64,000 bases of DNA, taken from NCBI RefSeq assembly GCF_910589235.1, contig NC_060978.1, forward strand, positions 2,024,877-2,088,876. The letters run 5' to 3'. Positions 24,260-38,815 of this stretch are shown one piece after another (position 1 is the stretch's first letter; each line of letters begins with the position of its first letter). This DNA is from Vespa crabro (taxonomy: Eukaryota > Arthropoda > Insecta > Hymenoptera > Vespidae). The translations under genes and the position numbers were made by a program. Under the pieces are notes generated by a model. That model was not told the DNA's origin, ran no database searches, and was given only the letters and a program-made list of their open reading frames with translations.

Positions 24260-27069
24260 ACAGCATCGTATTATAAATGTATGAAAGTGGCAAAGAATTG
24301 TTTTATGCGACTTTGAGAAATTGAAAGAAAGGTTCTTGAAGAAAAAAAAAAAGGAGAAAAAAAAAGTAATATATCACGTAATAAGGTTCTAATAATTATT
24401 CGTTGTTATATTAATTAACATTAGGTGGGAGGGAAAAGAAGAAAACAAAGAAAATGATAATAATTAATAATTCTAAAGCGAATTCATTGCTATCGTTTAA
24501 CACGTGAAATTTCTTTTCATTGGAGGGAGAGAAAGGAATGGGAGATCGAGGATGGTGGGACATCGGATGGGAGGAGGAATAGAAAAAGTTGCAGAATAAT
24601 ATTCTAAGAATTATTTATCCTTATTAATTAATATCGGAGAGACAATGGGAAAAAGAAGAAGAAGAAGAAGGAGGGATTGAGGAGGGTGGATAGGATTGGC
24701 GGAGGGAAAGGAAAAAGAAAGTATAAAATAATTTATTGCAAAATAATTTCTTCCTCCTTCTCTTTTCTTCTTTTTTTTTCCTTCTTTTTTCTTTTTCTTT
24801 TTTCTTTTTTCCTTTTTCCTTTTTTTTTTTTTTTTTTTTTTTTAATAACGGGACGAAGTTTATTTCGGAGAGTGATATCATCGTTGTTGGCCTCCTTAAC
24901 CGATGATGTCTCCTCGTAAGTTACAACGTTTACAAAACGTTTACAACGTAACACGGTAACGTAATATTTATTACCTCCCGCTAAATTTATCTATATACGT
25001 ATTTTCACATATATACATATATTACATACATTACATGCATTACATAAATACGTATGTTATAATATATCTGAAGCTCTTCTTTCTTTTATTAATGAAGAAT
25101 ACGATCGAGAATTTTCATTCTAATACGTTTTACCTTTAATAATATATATTAAGATAAATATAATATATTTAATATAATACACGTAATATATATTTATGTA
25201 ACATATAGATATAAGTATATATAATTTTGCTATAGTAACACGAGTGGAAAAGCTCAGATTCGAAGCTTGCCATGAGAGGTCACCGATCTCTCTCCCACCT
25301 TTCCTTTTTCACTTCTCCTACAAATAAACACCTCGCATTACTGCACTTTATCTCTCTCTCTCTCTCTCTTTCTCGTAGTATCTGCGTCTGTTTCTCTCTA
25401 TCTATCTCTTTCTATATTCGTCTGTTTGTTTTTCTTACTGTTTCTGTTCGTCTTCCTATTTATCTTTCTCTTTGTCTACCTATTTAACTATCCCTATCTT
25501 TTATTTCTTTCTTTATTTGGTTGCTGTCTATCTGTCTATCTCTTTTCTTTTTCATTTCTCTTTCTATCTCTCTCTCTTTCTCTCTCTTTTTTTTTTCTTT
25601 CTCTGTCTATCTTTCTCATTCTTTTCTCATTCTTTATCTGTCTATCTATCTGTCTATCTATCTCTCTTTTTCTTTTCCCTCCCTCCCTCTTATGATCAAT
25701 TTCGTCGTAATTGATTCTTAAAATCATTTCTACAAAATTATGATCTTTTTTCTTTTTTCTTTTTCTTTTTTTTTTTTGGGACTCGCTTAGAAATACATTT
25801 TTTAAACCAATCCCGTATATCCTTTGAACTTTAAATCCATCGAATAATTTACTTTTATATTCTAAGAACTTTTAATGATGTCCTGTGTGTGTGAGTTTTT
25901 TTTTTTTTTTATCTTTCCACCGTCCTGATATCGTCGTTTCTTACAAAAAAAAAAATAAAAAAAAAAAAAAATCCGCGATGAGAAATTTACACAGCAGATG
26001 TATGAAAAATAGTCGATTAATTTTCAATCGAATCGGATCAAACGAGGATCCATCCTGTGTTATTAATTATTATTTATATCAATGGCAACGATATATTCAA
26101 ACTTGGTGATGATCGAGCACTTTCTCTTCTGCATTTTTTTTTTTTTTTTTTTTTTTAACCTTGTGTGGTCTCGAAGTAATCGCAAAGTGTGACAGTACCG
26201 TTTCTTTCATTCTTTTATACATCATCATGTTCTTTAAGGTGAATCTCTCTCTCTCTCTCTCTCTCTTTTTCTCTCTGCCTTACGTAATCTCTCGTTTTCG
26301 TTATTATACAAGGTGCTGTTTAAAAAACTCACGAGGACAAATTCAAAAAAAATTCGATGTAGCTGTAGATTATTCTTGGTGAGAAATCTTCTTACGAAAT
26401 CGAGTTCAAGTTAAACGAAATATCAGTCTAAATCACAATGTATGTTTAATATTTTTTGATAAGAATTAAAAAATCTTAATATACTTAATATTACATTACA
26501 CTGTTCCATTAGTTTGATCAAAGTTTTTATTAATTAATGATAGTTTTTTTCTTTCTGAAGAAATCTAATGATTTCTTTTTTTTTTCTCTCTCTCTCTCTC
26601 TCTTTTTTCTTCTTTTCCTTTTCTTTTTGTAAAATAAATGTTCAAAATAATACAAATATTTTGATCGTTATAAATAATTACATTATAAATAAATAATGTG
26701 TTTATTTCATAATTACTGATCGAATAAAAAAATAACAGGCAATGTATTAAATCAAGTGATATTTTCTTTCTTTTCTTTTTTGTTTTTTTTTTTCTTTTTC
26801 TTCTTTTTTTTTTTAACTAAAACATTTCTTCACACTTTAATCAACGAAAGGTAAAATTAATGAAACGTTCAAATTAATATTACCTTGAAATATTTGATAG
26901 AAAATATTGTTACAAAAATAATTTTCATCTCGTACGTTGTATTTCACGTGATAAGAAACTTTTTCTTCTATGTTATTCTTTTTTTCTTTATAAATACATT
27001 TTACAATACATATATACATACATACAAACATACATACATACATACATAAATATATATATATATATATAT

Positions 27070-27340
27070 ATTTGATCTCAAGTTGACCTCCATTAGCAGT
27101 AGTCCGATCTTTCAACGAGCAAAAGGCTGGGTCACGAGTATATAAGTATAAGAGTTACTACCGAATAGCTCTGGAGACCCTTGCCTCCGACAAATGGGTC
27201 CTTGAATTAATGAAGGAACGAACATATCCGTTCGTACATGTATGTTGTACGATAAGGTAACCATATTAAGCCTTACTCCGTAAACGGAAACGTGGAGCCA
27301 GTCGTCTCTGGTAACCATGCACGCTGCTGCGCTCGAATAA
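27070..27340. other. Complex-sequence island with TATA-like element
   Basis: About 270 bp of normal-complexity sequence between two (TA)n tracts. On the plus strand GAGTATATAAGTATAAG (about 27137-27153) resembles a TATA box. There is no frame with convincing coding character; stops interrupt it in the plausible frames. Possible alternative promoter or enhancer. Confidence 0.25.
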
Positions 27341-27375
27341 AAGAAGAAGCGATGCCTTCTTCTTCGAAATTATTA

Positions 27376-27421
<46 letters not shown>

Positions 27422-27770
27422 TATCTTATTTTGTTACGTTCTTTATTTACACAATTTTTTTTCTTCAAAAAAGGATCTCATTAATATTTTTTTCACGTGA
27501 TTATTCGTAAAAATATATATATATATATCGTAAAAATATCCTAAATCATTGAACGAACAATTCTTGTATATTCATATCTTTATGATATTTTTTAAATGAT
27601 ATTTTGAATGATATTTTTATTTTTATTTTTATGTATATATATTTTTAAATATATTTTTAATTTTTACTTGTAATATCGAAAATAAATACAAGAGTTACCT
27701 TCGAATATTCGACGTAGAAATAGAGATAAAAAGTTTCATGATATCGATCATACAAAACGTTTCTATGCAA

Positions 27771-27805
<35 letters not shown>

Positions 27806-27907
27806 TAATATTTACTATATTTAAGTTAATTAAATTCATATAGTTACTCAATTTCAATTTCTTTCTTTCTTTCTTCTTTTTTTCTTTTTTTCTTCATTTT
27901 TTCTTCT

Positions 27908-27945
<38 letters not shown>

Positions 27946-28337
27946 AATATGCTAAGCTGATTTTTTTTTTCTTTTGTTATATCATAATACGCGAGGGTTA
28001 AATGCCTTCTTACGATAAATACAATCCTGTAATCACACGTGGTAGAATAATGTTTCGCTCTGTCGAAAATTTTTCAACGTCTTCTACGAAATCTTTGGAA
28101 AATGTCGATACGATGCATCCATTGTTCTTAGACTGTAATCATTTTTGTAAGACATTATTTCGTTCTGAGTATTCTTGAAATATGTGCCTCGAAGAAAAAA
28201 AAAAAAAAAGTGTTTATATCTTGTAAATGAAGAATTTTTAGAACGTGTATTTATATGACCTTTTTTCGTCCTTAAGAAGTATAAAATACGGTAGCAAAGT
28301 TTAGCCAACTATTACTGAAGAACACTCTGTATATAGG

Positions 28338-28377
<40 letters not shown>

Positions 28378-28569
28378 GTATATGCGGAGAAACTCGGTGC
28401 CAGTACCGAAATCTTTATTAAAAGTTTAGTCACGAATCATCGATTTATATACTACTTCGACGAAGGAATCATCGCTAATTACATTCTTTACGAAAGAATA
28501 TGTAATTAACTGTAATTTTCATGGAAATTTATCATTTAATAGGGAATTACCAATGTACATACTAACATC

Positions 28570-28627
<58 letters not shown>

Positions 28628-29226
28628 ATTTTTTTTTTTTATAAATCTTTAAATAAGTATTACTCGTTCTAAGATTGCTCACTTTTAAAAATATGCATAT
28701 AAAACAATTCAAATTTGCAAAATACATACATAAATTTCTATACTGTATATAATCTCTTGATAAGGAAAAAACAAAAGAGGGTATTTTTTTGTATTACGTA
28801 TGCTGTTATCATCGAAACATAAAAAACAAAACAAAAAAAAAGAAGCAAAACAAAACAAAAAAGAGAGAAAGAAAGAAACAGGAAAGAACCATTTATTTCT
28901 TTTTTTTTTTTTTTTTTTTTTTATATTTTGCATGTATCCATACTAATAGCATCATATTTACTGAAATATTTTGAAAGATATGCAGAACTTGTTTTCCTCG
29001 GTCTGATGAAAAATTACCCGGATTATTCGACAAATTATTTTTATATTATTTATTTAGTTTATATTAATATACCTAATATATATATATATATATATATTTG
29101 TGTGTGTGTGTGTGTGTGTGTCGTCTTGTCAAATTAGTAGTATGATAAAGAACAACGTTATATTTATGTACGATGGTATAGGACAATGACATCTACATTA
29201 TATATGTATATAATTATAACATTTTA

Positions 29227-29280
<54 letters not shown>

Positions 29281-29285
<5 letters not shown>

Positions 29286-29452
29286 GCGAATCTTCGAGTG
29301 CAACGGCGTAGCTATATGATCGTAAATTATACTTATCCGACTCTAATGGACGTTTCCTGTGCATCGCGTAGAAAATTATTCCAAGTACGATACACGTTAG
29401 CCCAAGGGTCACGCGAAATTCAAGTGGAACTAACGAAACTCAGAACCCTAAG
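29281..29452 (+). other. Exon-like island between CA/TA microsatellites
   Basis: A 170-bp island with near-balanced base composition is flanked on both sides by (CA)n(TA)n. One plus frame is open through LMDVSCASRRKLFQVRYTLA and QVELTKLRTL, ending at a donor-like CTAAG|GTATTT (29452/29453). No good acceptor in phase was found and the minus strand is also open. It could be a cassette exon, a regulatory element or an ncRNA. Confidence 0.2.
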
Positions 29453-29474
29453 GTATTTTTCTTTTTTAAATGTA

Positions 29475-29550
<76 letters not shown>

Positions 29551-30229
29551 ATTACTTTGTACTTTGTTTAGGTAAGAGGAAGTGCATTCGCTTTGAGACA
29601 TTTTTTTGTTTCTTTTTTAATTTATTTTTAATTTTTCTTACTTTCCTTATTTTTAATATTACATACCAGATTATTTTGTATATACTTTACGTCATATAAC
29701 CCCGTCATGTTGTCCCTTTAATATACGTGTTTCTTTCTTTCTTTCTTCCTTTTTTTCTTTTTCTTTTTCTTTTTATACATTAATTATGTACTACTATTAA
29801 TCGTTTTATCATTACTGAAATCTCTTTGGTTCTTTAGCTTCGATCTTGACCCATTAGATCGTTGTAAAATTTTAATTAGAACGATACTCTTGATAGCATC
29901 TTTAGCAAATCATTTCTATGTCCCTTTTTTTTTTTTTTTTTATTTATTTATTTTTTTTTTTTTAACATCATTAATCTTCTTTCTCTTTTTCTCTATTTTT
30001 TTTCTTCTTTTTTTTTTTTTCAAGTTCACACAGAGAATACATTAAAATATCATTTAGGTATTTCCACTCGAAAAGGAACTCAGTCAATAGATTAAAACGG
30101 CGCTTGTTTGTACAATAGATTTAAGATAATTATAAATTATGTTAAATAATACTTTTTTTTTACTTATTCACAATTATATCTAAGATACATTCGAATAAAA
30201 TTTAATATTGCATTATGTGTGTTTATGTG

Positions 30230-30263
<34 letters not shown>

Positions 30264-30379
30264 AGAGGTAGTAGGTTCATATATAAGAAATCAGTCATTT
30301 GAAGAAGATCCGACGATATTTTCGTCGAGATACAATCACTTTACATAAATTTTCTATATATATATATATATATTATATA

Positions 30380-30419
<40 letters not shown>

Positions 30420-30761
30420 TTTATTACGTGTTGATGTCATTAAACCATTGGCAAGATGTAACAAGAACCGTGAGGTTTCTAATACGATTTTACATATAAA
30501 TTCGTTCCTGCTTCGTAACAATCCTAAATTGGTTCTAATTACGTAAAGAATCGTTTCCTATTCGTTCTTCTATTTTGTCTGCTTTTTTTCTTTTTTTTTA
30601 TCCTGTTCAATTTCGATGTTCAATGATTGGTTATTATCTATTCTTCTTCATAATTATCATTAATTTTGTGATGCTATTTATAGATTCGCACATTCGTAAA
30701 TATCGAACGAGCATTTAACCAATGTTCTTGAGAAATTTTTTAATAACATTTCTAATAACAA

Positions 30762-30792
<31 letters not shown>

Positions 30793-30852
30793 TTTTTTTC
30801 CAATAAATAAATAAATAATTGAATTAATTAACGAAAGAAAATAATAAGTCGA

Positions 30853-31527
30853 TCATTTGTTAGGATGGGCCGTAGTTTTTTTTTCACCACGTATCGTAAC
30901 AGTAGGCACATTTTCAACGTATTTATAAGCAATCGAAGCCGGCGAAACGAACCATTTGTTAACTTCGAAATAATCCTTTGACTCGTGATTTGTTTGAGAC
31001 ATGAAAACTGTAGTGCTTTTTATATTTTTCATTTCCTTCTGATTATTATCTTTTATCTTATTACGATTAAACGTTTCTTTCTTTTCATTTTGTAGATCCA
31101 AATTTTCCTCCTTTGCTTTTCTCAAATCCTTCTTTTCTATATTCTTATCTTTATCCGTACCAAGATAATTCTTTAGAATGATCGATTCCTTGACATCCCT
31201 CGTACCCTTTGAACCTTCCATATTCATTTTCTTCTTATCAGAATCAAAACTGATCTTACCGCCTTCCCCAAAATATTGGACTTTTTCTTTCGATGATTTT
31301 GGACCGAGCAATACACGTCCACCGTCTCCGGTATAAACTATATCGCCGACATTATGAGTTACTTTAACTCGACATCCATCTCCAACTACACGCACGCTAC
31401 CACAATTTTTTGTTAATGTAATCTTGCAACCATCACCGGTGACCTCGAGTATCCGATTATTCGAATCCATTTCCACGGATAAACCATCGCCTTTCAATCT
31501 TCTAACACTTTCCCGATCCTTCTTCAT
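30853..31527 (-). CDS. Single-exon protein with an 18-residue GDG repeat, unrecognised
   Basis: An uninterrupted 224-codon frame. Residues 13-90 contain five units headed GDG, GDG, GDG, GDG and GEG at residues 13, 31, 49, 67 and 87, an exact 18-residue period for the first four. Each unit carries alternating hydrophobics (for example CKITLTKNCGSVRVV). This pattern suggests a small beta-solenoid, resembling bacterial DUF3060-like proteins. The rest (about 95-224) is Lys/Glu/Asn-rich and probably disordered, ending in VPTVTIRGEKK. There is no signal peptide or membrane helix. It lies antisense inside the 15-39 kb gene-poor stretch. The lack of low complexity in the N-terminal half and the regular repeat make it credible as a gene. 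Function unknown. Confidence 0.7.
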   Translation of the reverse strand: MKKDRESVRRLKGDGLSVEMDSNNRILEVTGDGCKITLTKNCGSVRVVGDGCRVKVTHNVGDIVYTGDGGRVLLGPKSSKEKVQYFGEGGKISFDSDKKKMNMEGSKGTRDVKESIILKNYLGTDKDKNIEKKDLRKAKEENLDLQNEKKETFNRNKIKDNNQKEMKNIKSTTVFMSQTNHESKDYFEVNKWFVSPASIAYKYVENVPTVTIRGEKKTTAHPNK

Positions 31528-32240
31528 ATTTCCAAAGGATTAATATAATTATATCATAGATTTATTTGATTTCAATAATTATTATGGTCCTTTGTATCTT
31601 CGTCGTTAATAAGATTTAATCAATGATTTAATTAAATTTTCAAAGAAACATAATCGAAAGTAGGAAAAATTTCATTGTCAATGATCAACCGTTAGAAATA
31701 TTTTACGTTCGATGATTAAATCGATCGTAATCATAAAATTCGTTCGTTTCAATAATTTCACCGGTTCTTCTTCGATAAAGTCAATTTGATCTTTTTATTG
31801 GCACTACGATATTAGATCTTTTTTTATTATCACGTGATTAGATTTAAATGATTTTATATTCTCGTAATTGTTCATGATTAAATCGATTAAAAATTTTAAT
31901 ATAATACGATAGGCACTTAGGCTCTTAAATTTTTACACTCGATCCGAATACTTTCAATTCTTTCAACGATCTCTGTCCGACATCGTCGACGTTCGGTTAT
32001 ATACTTATTATCGTCACTCCCCCCCCCCCCCCATCCTCTCTTCACTTTCAAAACCCCTTCATAATTTTATAAAGACAAAGGTTCTCGTTCCGGCAATCGA
32101 TCGATCTTCTGTTAAAGCGGCTTGTCGACACGCTCGTTCGTCGATCCTTGGATTCACGTGATATCGACACAACACACGTTGGTACTTCCCCGAGTTTCTC
32201 AACTCGAGATATGTAGAAATGACCGTAACGAGACAGAGAC

Positions 32241-32299
<59 letters not shown>

Positions 32300-33051
32300 T
32301 TTCGGTTTTTGTATCGATGAATATTAGATCCTCGACTTTACCCGCACTTATCACGTGTCTTTTATCGATTTCACTTAAAAATTGACGGTCTCTTATTTTC
32401 CACGAATATCAATTTCGATCGTTGAATCCTCGATCAATTGGATTTGAATTTTTTCCAATTAATAATTTTATCTGAAAGATTAATCGGTATTATTTTTTTG
32501 ACAAAAAATATTCATTATTATTATTATTATTATTATTAATATTAATATTATTATTTAACATCGTCAATAATAACGCACACATACACACACACGAACACTT
32601 CAATATTTAAAAAAGAAAAAAAAAAAAAGAAAGAAAGGGAAGATTCTTCTTGAAGGATCAATGAAATATATCATTCCTATAATATGTAATTGTAATATGT
32701 AATTATATTTTTGTAAGAAAAAAATGATTCATTGTCATTATTATTATCGATTCGATATTATCATTACGATATAATTAATATAAAAGCAAAAAATCCCCTA
32801 CACGTGTACGCACACTCACATACACTCGCACACACATACACGCTCACGTATAGTCGCACGCACAGAGAATAAAAAAAAAAAAAAAAAAGAAAAGAAAAAG
32901 AAAACACTTCAATTTTCTTAAAAACAAAAAAAGAAGAAAAAAAGAAAACAAACAAACAAGAAGAAAAAAAATATGGACGATTAAAAATTACATAATTACT
33001 GCAATAATTACTATTAATTAGTTACTTTAAAAAAATTTATAATTACATACC

Positions 33052-33052
<1 letters not shown>

Positions 33053-33103
<51 letters not shown>

Positions 33104-33115
33104 CTTTCCCTCTCT

Positions 33116-33153
<38 letters not shown>

Positions 33154-33190
33154 CTTTCCCTCTCTCCTTCTCTCTCTCTCCCTCTCTCTT
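33053..33190. repeat. CT microsatellite with a duplicated interruption block
   Basis: Within a CT tract, the 20-nt interruption CGCTCTTTCCCTCTCTCCTT occurs twice (about 33101 and 33151), about 50 bp apart, each followed by CT repeats. This indicates tandem duplication inside the tract. Confidence 0.8.
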
Positions 33191-33443
33191 TCTATCTCGT
33201 TCGCTCGTTCGCTCGCTATTCTTATATGGAATATGTCAACATTTGAAACAGACCATATCGTTACTAGCTACTGCGAGCCGATTACTTTCAACTCGTAATA
33301 CAGAATGATCGTTCATACGTATATACGTATGTATATATTTAACAAGGTCTACGAATGGTATGTTAAATATCGAGGTTCTTTACCATTCCACCAACCAACT
33401 ATCACGTTTTTCGGGACTTCCCAAGATCTTTATGCTTCCATTG

Positions 33444-33562
<119 letters not shown>

Positions 33563-33600
33563 TCTTATTCATCGTTGACCTTGCTAACTACGGTCTCGTT

Positions 33601-35172
33601 TATCACTCGTATTCGAGAATTTCTTCGTATGCGTTTTAATAGCCCGAAGTTATTATTTTGTCATTAAATTATATTTTTAATTTAATGACGGATAAAAATA
33701 AGCACGAAACAATGCAATATATATATATATATATATATATATGTATTTATATCATATAATAAATATAATTTAATATCTCTATTATGTATCGTCGTTGTAT
33801 CATTTTTATTACTATATTTTTCAAGTCCGATTATAATTGATTTTTAGACGTGTATATATATTTATTTCGTATATTCGTCATTAGCATGAATGGTTTAAGC
33901 GAGAAAAATAAAATTTATATATATATATATATACATATATATAATGCATAATTGATTTATTTTAAATGGTGTCCAGCTTTGAAAAAATATTTGCAATGTC
34001 TCGGGCTCTTAGAAAGCTAAATCCTTCAGTGATTTCTGACTCTATCAACATTCTCGATAATCATCGTCATCGTTCTCTCATCGTTCGAGGAATGTGTCTT
34101 TTCATTGAACTTTTTATATCACAATCATCGTTGAAAACAAAACGAAATGAAACGATACGAAACAAACAAACAAACACAAACAAACAAAGAAAAATAAATG
34201 AAAGAAAAAGGAAAGAGAGAAAAAAAATGTACCACTTTCTTTCAGTTTTCTTCGATCGTAGCCACGTCACTAACGCGAAGCCAACTTTCATTTTATTTGC
34301 TTAGAACATAATAAGTAGAATCGTATAATTTTGAAATGAGAAATCTAAAACAATGAATTCCCCTGGGATCTATCAACCTACCTACTTACTGTTTTTTCTT
34401 TTTTTTTTTCTTTTTTTTTTTTTTTTTTCTTTTTTCTTACATATTTTTTTTGTCCAAGCAATACAAACGTTCTTCTCGATTTAATTGCCATATCGATCGA
34501 ATCGCTTTGAAGATCTGCCGTGATAACGAAGTTGGAATTTTTATTTTCTTTTTGTTTTGTTTTCCCCCGTTAAAGGAACCACTCGCGTAACGTTTCAGTG
34601 ATCGATTGCACGATAACGGGGTTGGTAAAAATTATTTTCGTTTAACTTTAAAAGACTATAAAAAGACTTGCTCGAAAAATAAAGTCAAGATTTTTTGTTC
34701 GAACGACAAACACTGACGAAATATCTATATTGTTAGGTAAAAATATATTCAAATGGATACGTACATGTGTATATGGATAAGACTTTTTGAAATAATTAAA
34801 AGTTTCGAAAAGAAAAAAAAAAGAAGAAAAAATAAGAAAAAGAAAAAGAAACAATATATTTGTGCGTACAATAAATTAGATAATATCAATGGTATTATAC
34901 GTATTAAAAATAATACTTGCATATATATGTATATAAATATATAAAATAGCTCCTTTTAATTAATTAAGCGAGCTTCGAACAATATATAATATTAAAAGCC
35001 TATTTTTATTAACGATTTTATATTAACCTCATTTCACACATTATAAATTTATCGGGATGTTCGTTTTATAAATATATTTTTCTTTCATCCTTTCTTTCTT
35101 TCTCTTTATCATTAAATTTTTTCTTTTTTTTTTTTCTTTCTCTCTAGATCAACACGCATTATATGCAACGTA

Positions 35173-35221
<49 letters not shown>

Positions 35222-35678
35222 ACCTACACTTTTCTATTTATTCTAACATGTTTTTTTCTCGAAATATTATAATCTATTTTTATTTATTTTACTTTTATTT
35301 ATCAGTTTTTTATCATTCGAAGAAGTGACGTTAATTCACTATCATATACACACATATATATATATACACACACACAGATTTGTATATATGCGTGTTCGAT
35401 CTATTTTCGTAGACATTGCGTAGGTATAGATATATCGATATATGCTTTATCATTCGTGCAGTGTGTAGAATACTTGACAGCATATCAATGAGATAACGTA
35501 AAGAGCAATTGACGTGATATCGTGAACGTTTGTTATAAGTTTTGATAAACGTTAGACAACCGTTGGGGAATCACTGTACATCAGCCGATTATTATCAACG
35601 CGAGATCTCAAACGTTCAATAATCGCTCTTATCTTTTATAAGTGTAAGGGTGGTCACTACAACGAACAAAGAAAAAGT

Positions 35679-35713
<35 letters not shown>

Positions 35714-36023
35714 GAAGAAAAAAAATTATTTATTACATTAAGGTAATTAAAAAAAAAAAATAATAAAATAAAATAATAATAATAATAATAATGATAATAT
35801 ATGATTCTCTGTAGATAATAAACCGCGAGTTACGTGTCGGAACAATGAAGAAAATTTATTTATAATTAATTTGTAAAAGTATATATGTTAAATAATGATT
35901 GATTGTACGACATTACGAATGATGTTATTATCTAATGTAATTAATCATTCGTATAATGTGTGTGTATGTGTATGTGTATGTGTGTGTATTGCGCATTGAA
36001 GAATATAAAAGTAAGGAAACGTT

Positions 36024-36081
<58 letters not shown>

Positions 36082-36323
36082 TGCATCTTAAACAGAAATG
36101 CAATATATTCCGGAAGTCTGATGATTGTTTAAAGAAAAATAACAAAAAAAATATATATATATATATATACATAAATATGCATAAATATAAATATCACGTA
36201 TCAAAGATGATATGATCTTTAGAATTATTCACGTAAAAGATAGAAATCGAAATCGATAATCGAGATCCCATCGATTTCACGTGATCGATGATATTCGATC
36301 TTTCATATAAATCTTGCATAATG

Positions 36324-36357
<34 letters not shown>

Positions 36358-36608
36358 GCATATATGCATTGCGTATAAACGCATGTACATAATACGAAAG
36401 TATAAACGACGAGAAAAGCTTGTTGTAATGTAATACATGAGAGAAAGAGCATTGGATTTTCTTAATGATGGTGCCACTTTAATTACGCAAGTAACCAGGG
36501 AGACTGCGTTTAATATCGAATAACGATCGAGGTCATGCAAGAGAATCATGTTTGAAAAAAAAAAAGAAAAAAAAAACTTTGCGATCTTTAAAGATCTCAG
36601 ATAGGAAT

Positions 36609-36641
<33 letters not shown>

Positions 36642-36792
36642 AAGATAGAGCCTTGGTATATTAAATATACTTCGTATTTGTGTTGAACAATAAATAATGT
36701 CTAAAGGAATGTTTAATATGAAATAGGGCCAAAGGTCAATTATTCGTTTTTCTGACTTTTTCTATAATTGGCTAATTTTTTGTTCTTTTCTG

Positions 36793-36838
<46 letters not shown>

Positions 36839-37110
36839 GTCCTTATTCAGAATGGTAAAGCTATAAGTCTATGTACTTTCTTTTTTTTTTTACAATCCGG
36901 AAAAAGAAAAGAAAGGTAGAGATAAATATCAGTGTTTCGAAAGGTCTCGTAAAAGGAGTACGTAACTGATATCTAAAATCACTTAAGGAGTCTTGTTTCA
37001 GTCTTTAGTAAAAATTTCCAATATTATTTATCGGACAACGATTTTATATTATATCATTGAAATAAATTACATTAGTATTTTTTAATAACAATTTCGACGA
37101 TTATATTTTT

Positions 37111-37147
<37 letters not shown>

Positions 37148-37178
37148 TTAAAAAATATTCAACCATTAAAGGGTATTA

Positions 37179-37215
<37 letters not shown>

Positions 37216-38198
37216 TAAAATAATATCCAATGATAGAGAATCTATTAATAAAAAAAATTATATTAATCATAGAAATAATTCCTCCTATTGTTCTTTTCTT
37301 TTTTCTTATTGTTTCTCTTGTTCTCTCTCTTTTTTTTCTTTTTTTTTTTAGAATTTTTTCTTTTCTTTTTTTCTTTTTTTCGTTCCTTTTCCTTATTTAT
37401 TTTTATATCTAAGCCAAAGATGATTGATCAATAGGATTAAGAAGTACCGTTTAATCAAAAATAATCAAGATTAAGTAGAATCTATCTTAATTATCTTCAA
37501 TAAGCTCTTGTTATTTTTTATAATAATAAATATTATTACTATTACTATTACTATTACTATTACTACTATTACTGTTACTACTATTATTATTAAAATTACT
37601 TATGATAATAGTTATCGTAGTCGTGATTTAGGTCAACATTGACACTCCTCAATCAATTCTAACGAATTCAATATTCAATCTTACATATTATAAAAGCATA
37701 CATTTCGTAATTCTAATTTCACGGTTAGAAGCAATTATAGTTGGAATTATGGAACGGTTCGATAATCAAACCGTGTAATTGATTTACTCCTTCTCGCATG
37801 CGATCCAGACACGCACTCCCCTTTAATTTCATTCTCTCTTTTTCTCTCTCTCTCTTTCTCTCTTTCTCTCTCTCTCTCTCCATCAACAAATTTCGAATAT
37901 TGGTCCAGATAATCGAATATCTTTCCGATTAACGTAGTAGGACGAACGAAATCCGGTATGGAATTGGCTCTTATCGATCTCATTTATCGAATTACTTTTT
38001 TGCACACCTCTACAGTTCATTCATTTATTTTTTCTTTCTTTCTTTTTTTTTTTTGTTTTTGTTTGTTTGTTTGTTTGTTAATATACAAACGTAAGTTATA
38101 TTATATGTTTCATCGAATCCAATTGGTTTCCATTAATGTACCTATCGTATTATGTTGAAAATATAGATCAATTTTTTAATTTTAAATAATCCATGAGA

Positions 38199-38253
<55 letters not shown>

Positions 38254-38584
38254 AGAGAAAGAGTTGAAAGATACCAAACTTGGTTACATTCATGTAATAG
38301 GCTCTCATTAACTGGGCTAGTTCTTTATTATTCTTTATATGTGTATGTATGTATATATATATATATACATATATGTACAATTATATCTACACACACATAC
38401 ACATATAGACACACACATGTATATACCTACGTAAGCTTGCGGCTTAGTATATCCTACTCGGCTTACATCATGTCACGCTTGATCGTTCCTAAGCAGATTT
38501 AGTATCTACGGAAATACTGTATAACGGATGTGAGATATATGAATGCATAATCAGTATGTAATAACGTATGTATGTATATATGTA

Positions 38585-38639
<55 letters not shown>

Positions 38640-38784
38640 AAAATTTCTATTACGATTATCTTGTAAATGTATATTTGTATGTGTAAAATGTATTATATCG
38701 TTTCTCTGTGCAAAGACATTTTTCTAAAGTACTTCGTTCTTCTTATGAAATTAATCAAATTAATTCGACAAATAAATCGATCGA

Positions 38785-38815
<31 letters not shown>

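Larger units (their letters stand above)
21931..24290. other. Islands of higher complexity between GA/CT tracts (putative intron)
   Basis: Short GC-richer islands at about 21940-22160, 22965-23070, 23200-23275, 23840-23975 and 24050-24190 stand out from the repeats. The 22965-23032 island ends in a donor-like GACG|GTAAAT. They could be alternative first exons, enhancers or conserved non-coding DNA. Nothing identifies them. Confidence 0.35.
24291..30852. other. Microsatellite-rich, gene-free stretch (putative intron, part 2)
   Basis: Poly-T, CT and (TA)n tracts (27382-27420, 28335-28372, 28573-28617), (TG)n at 29100-29120, (CA)n at 29227-29270 and 29476-29508, and TTA repeats at 30380-30420. 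Two complex islands (27070-27340, 29281-29452) are listed separately. No recognisable gene. Confidence 0.55.

Noticed and set aside
33966..34304. 112-codon plus frame beginning MVSSFEKIFAMSRALRKLNP
   Set aside because: The first 40 residues look normal but the rest is poly-Lys/Asn low complexity; no splice context or family recognised.
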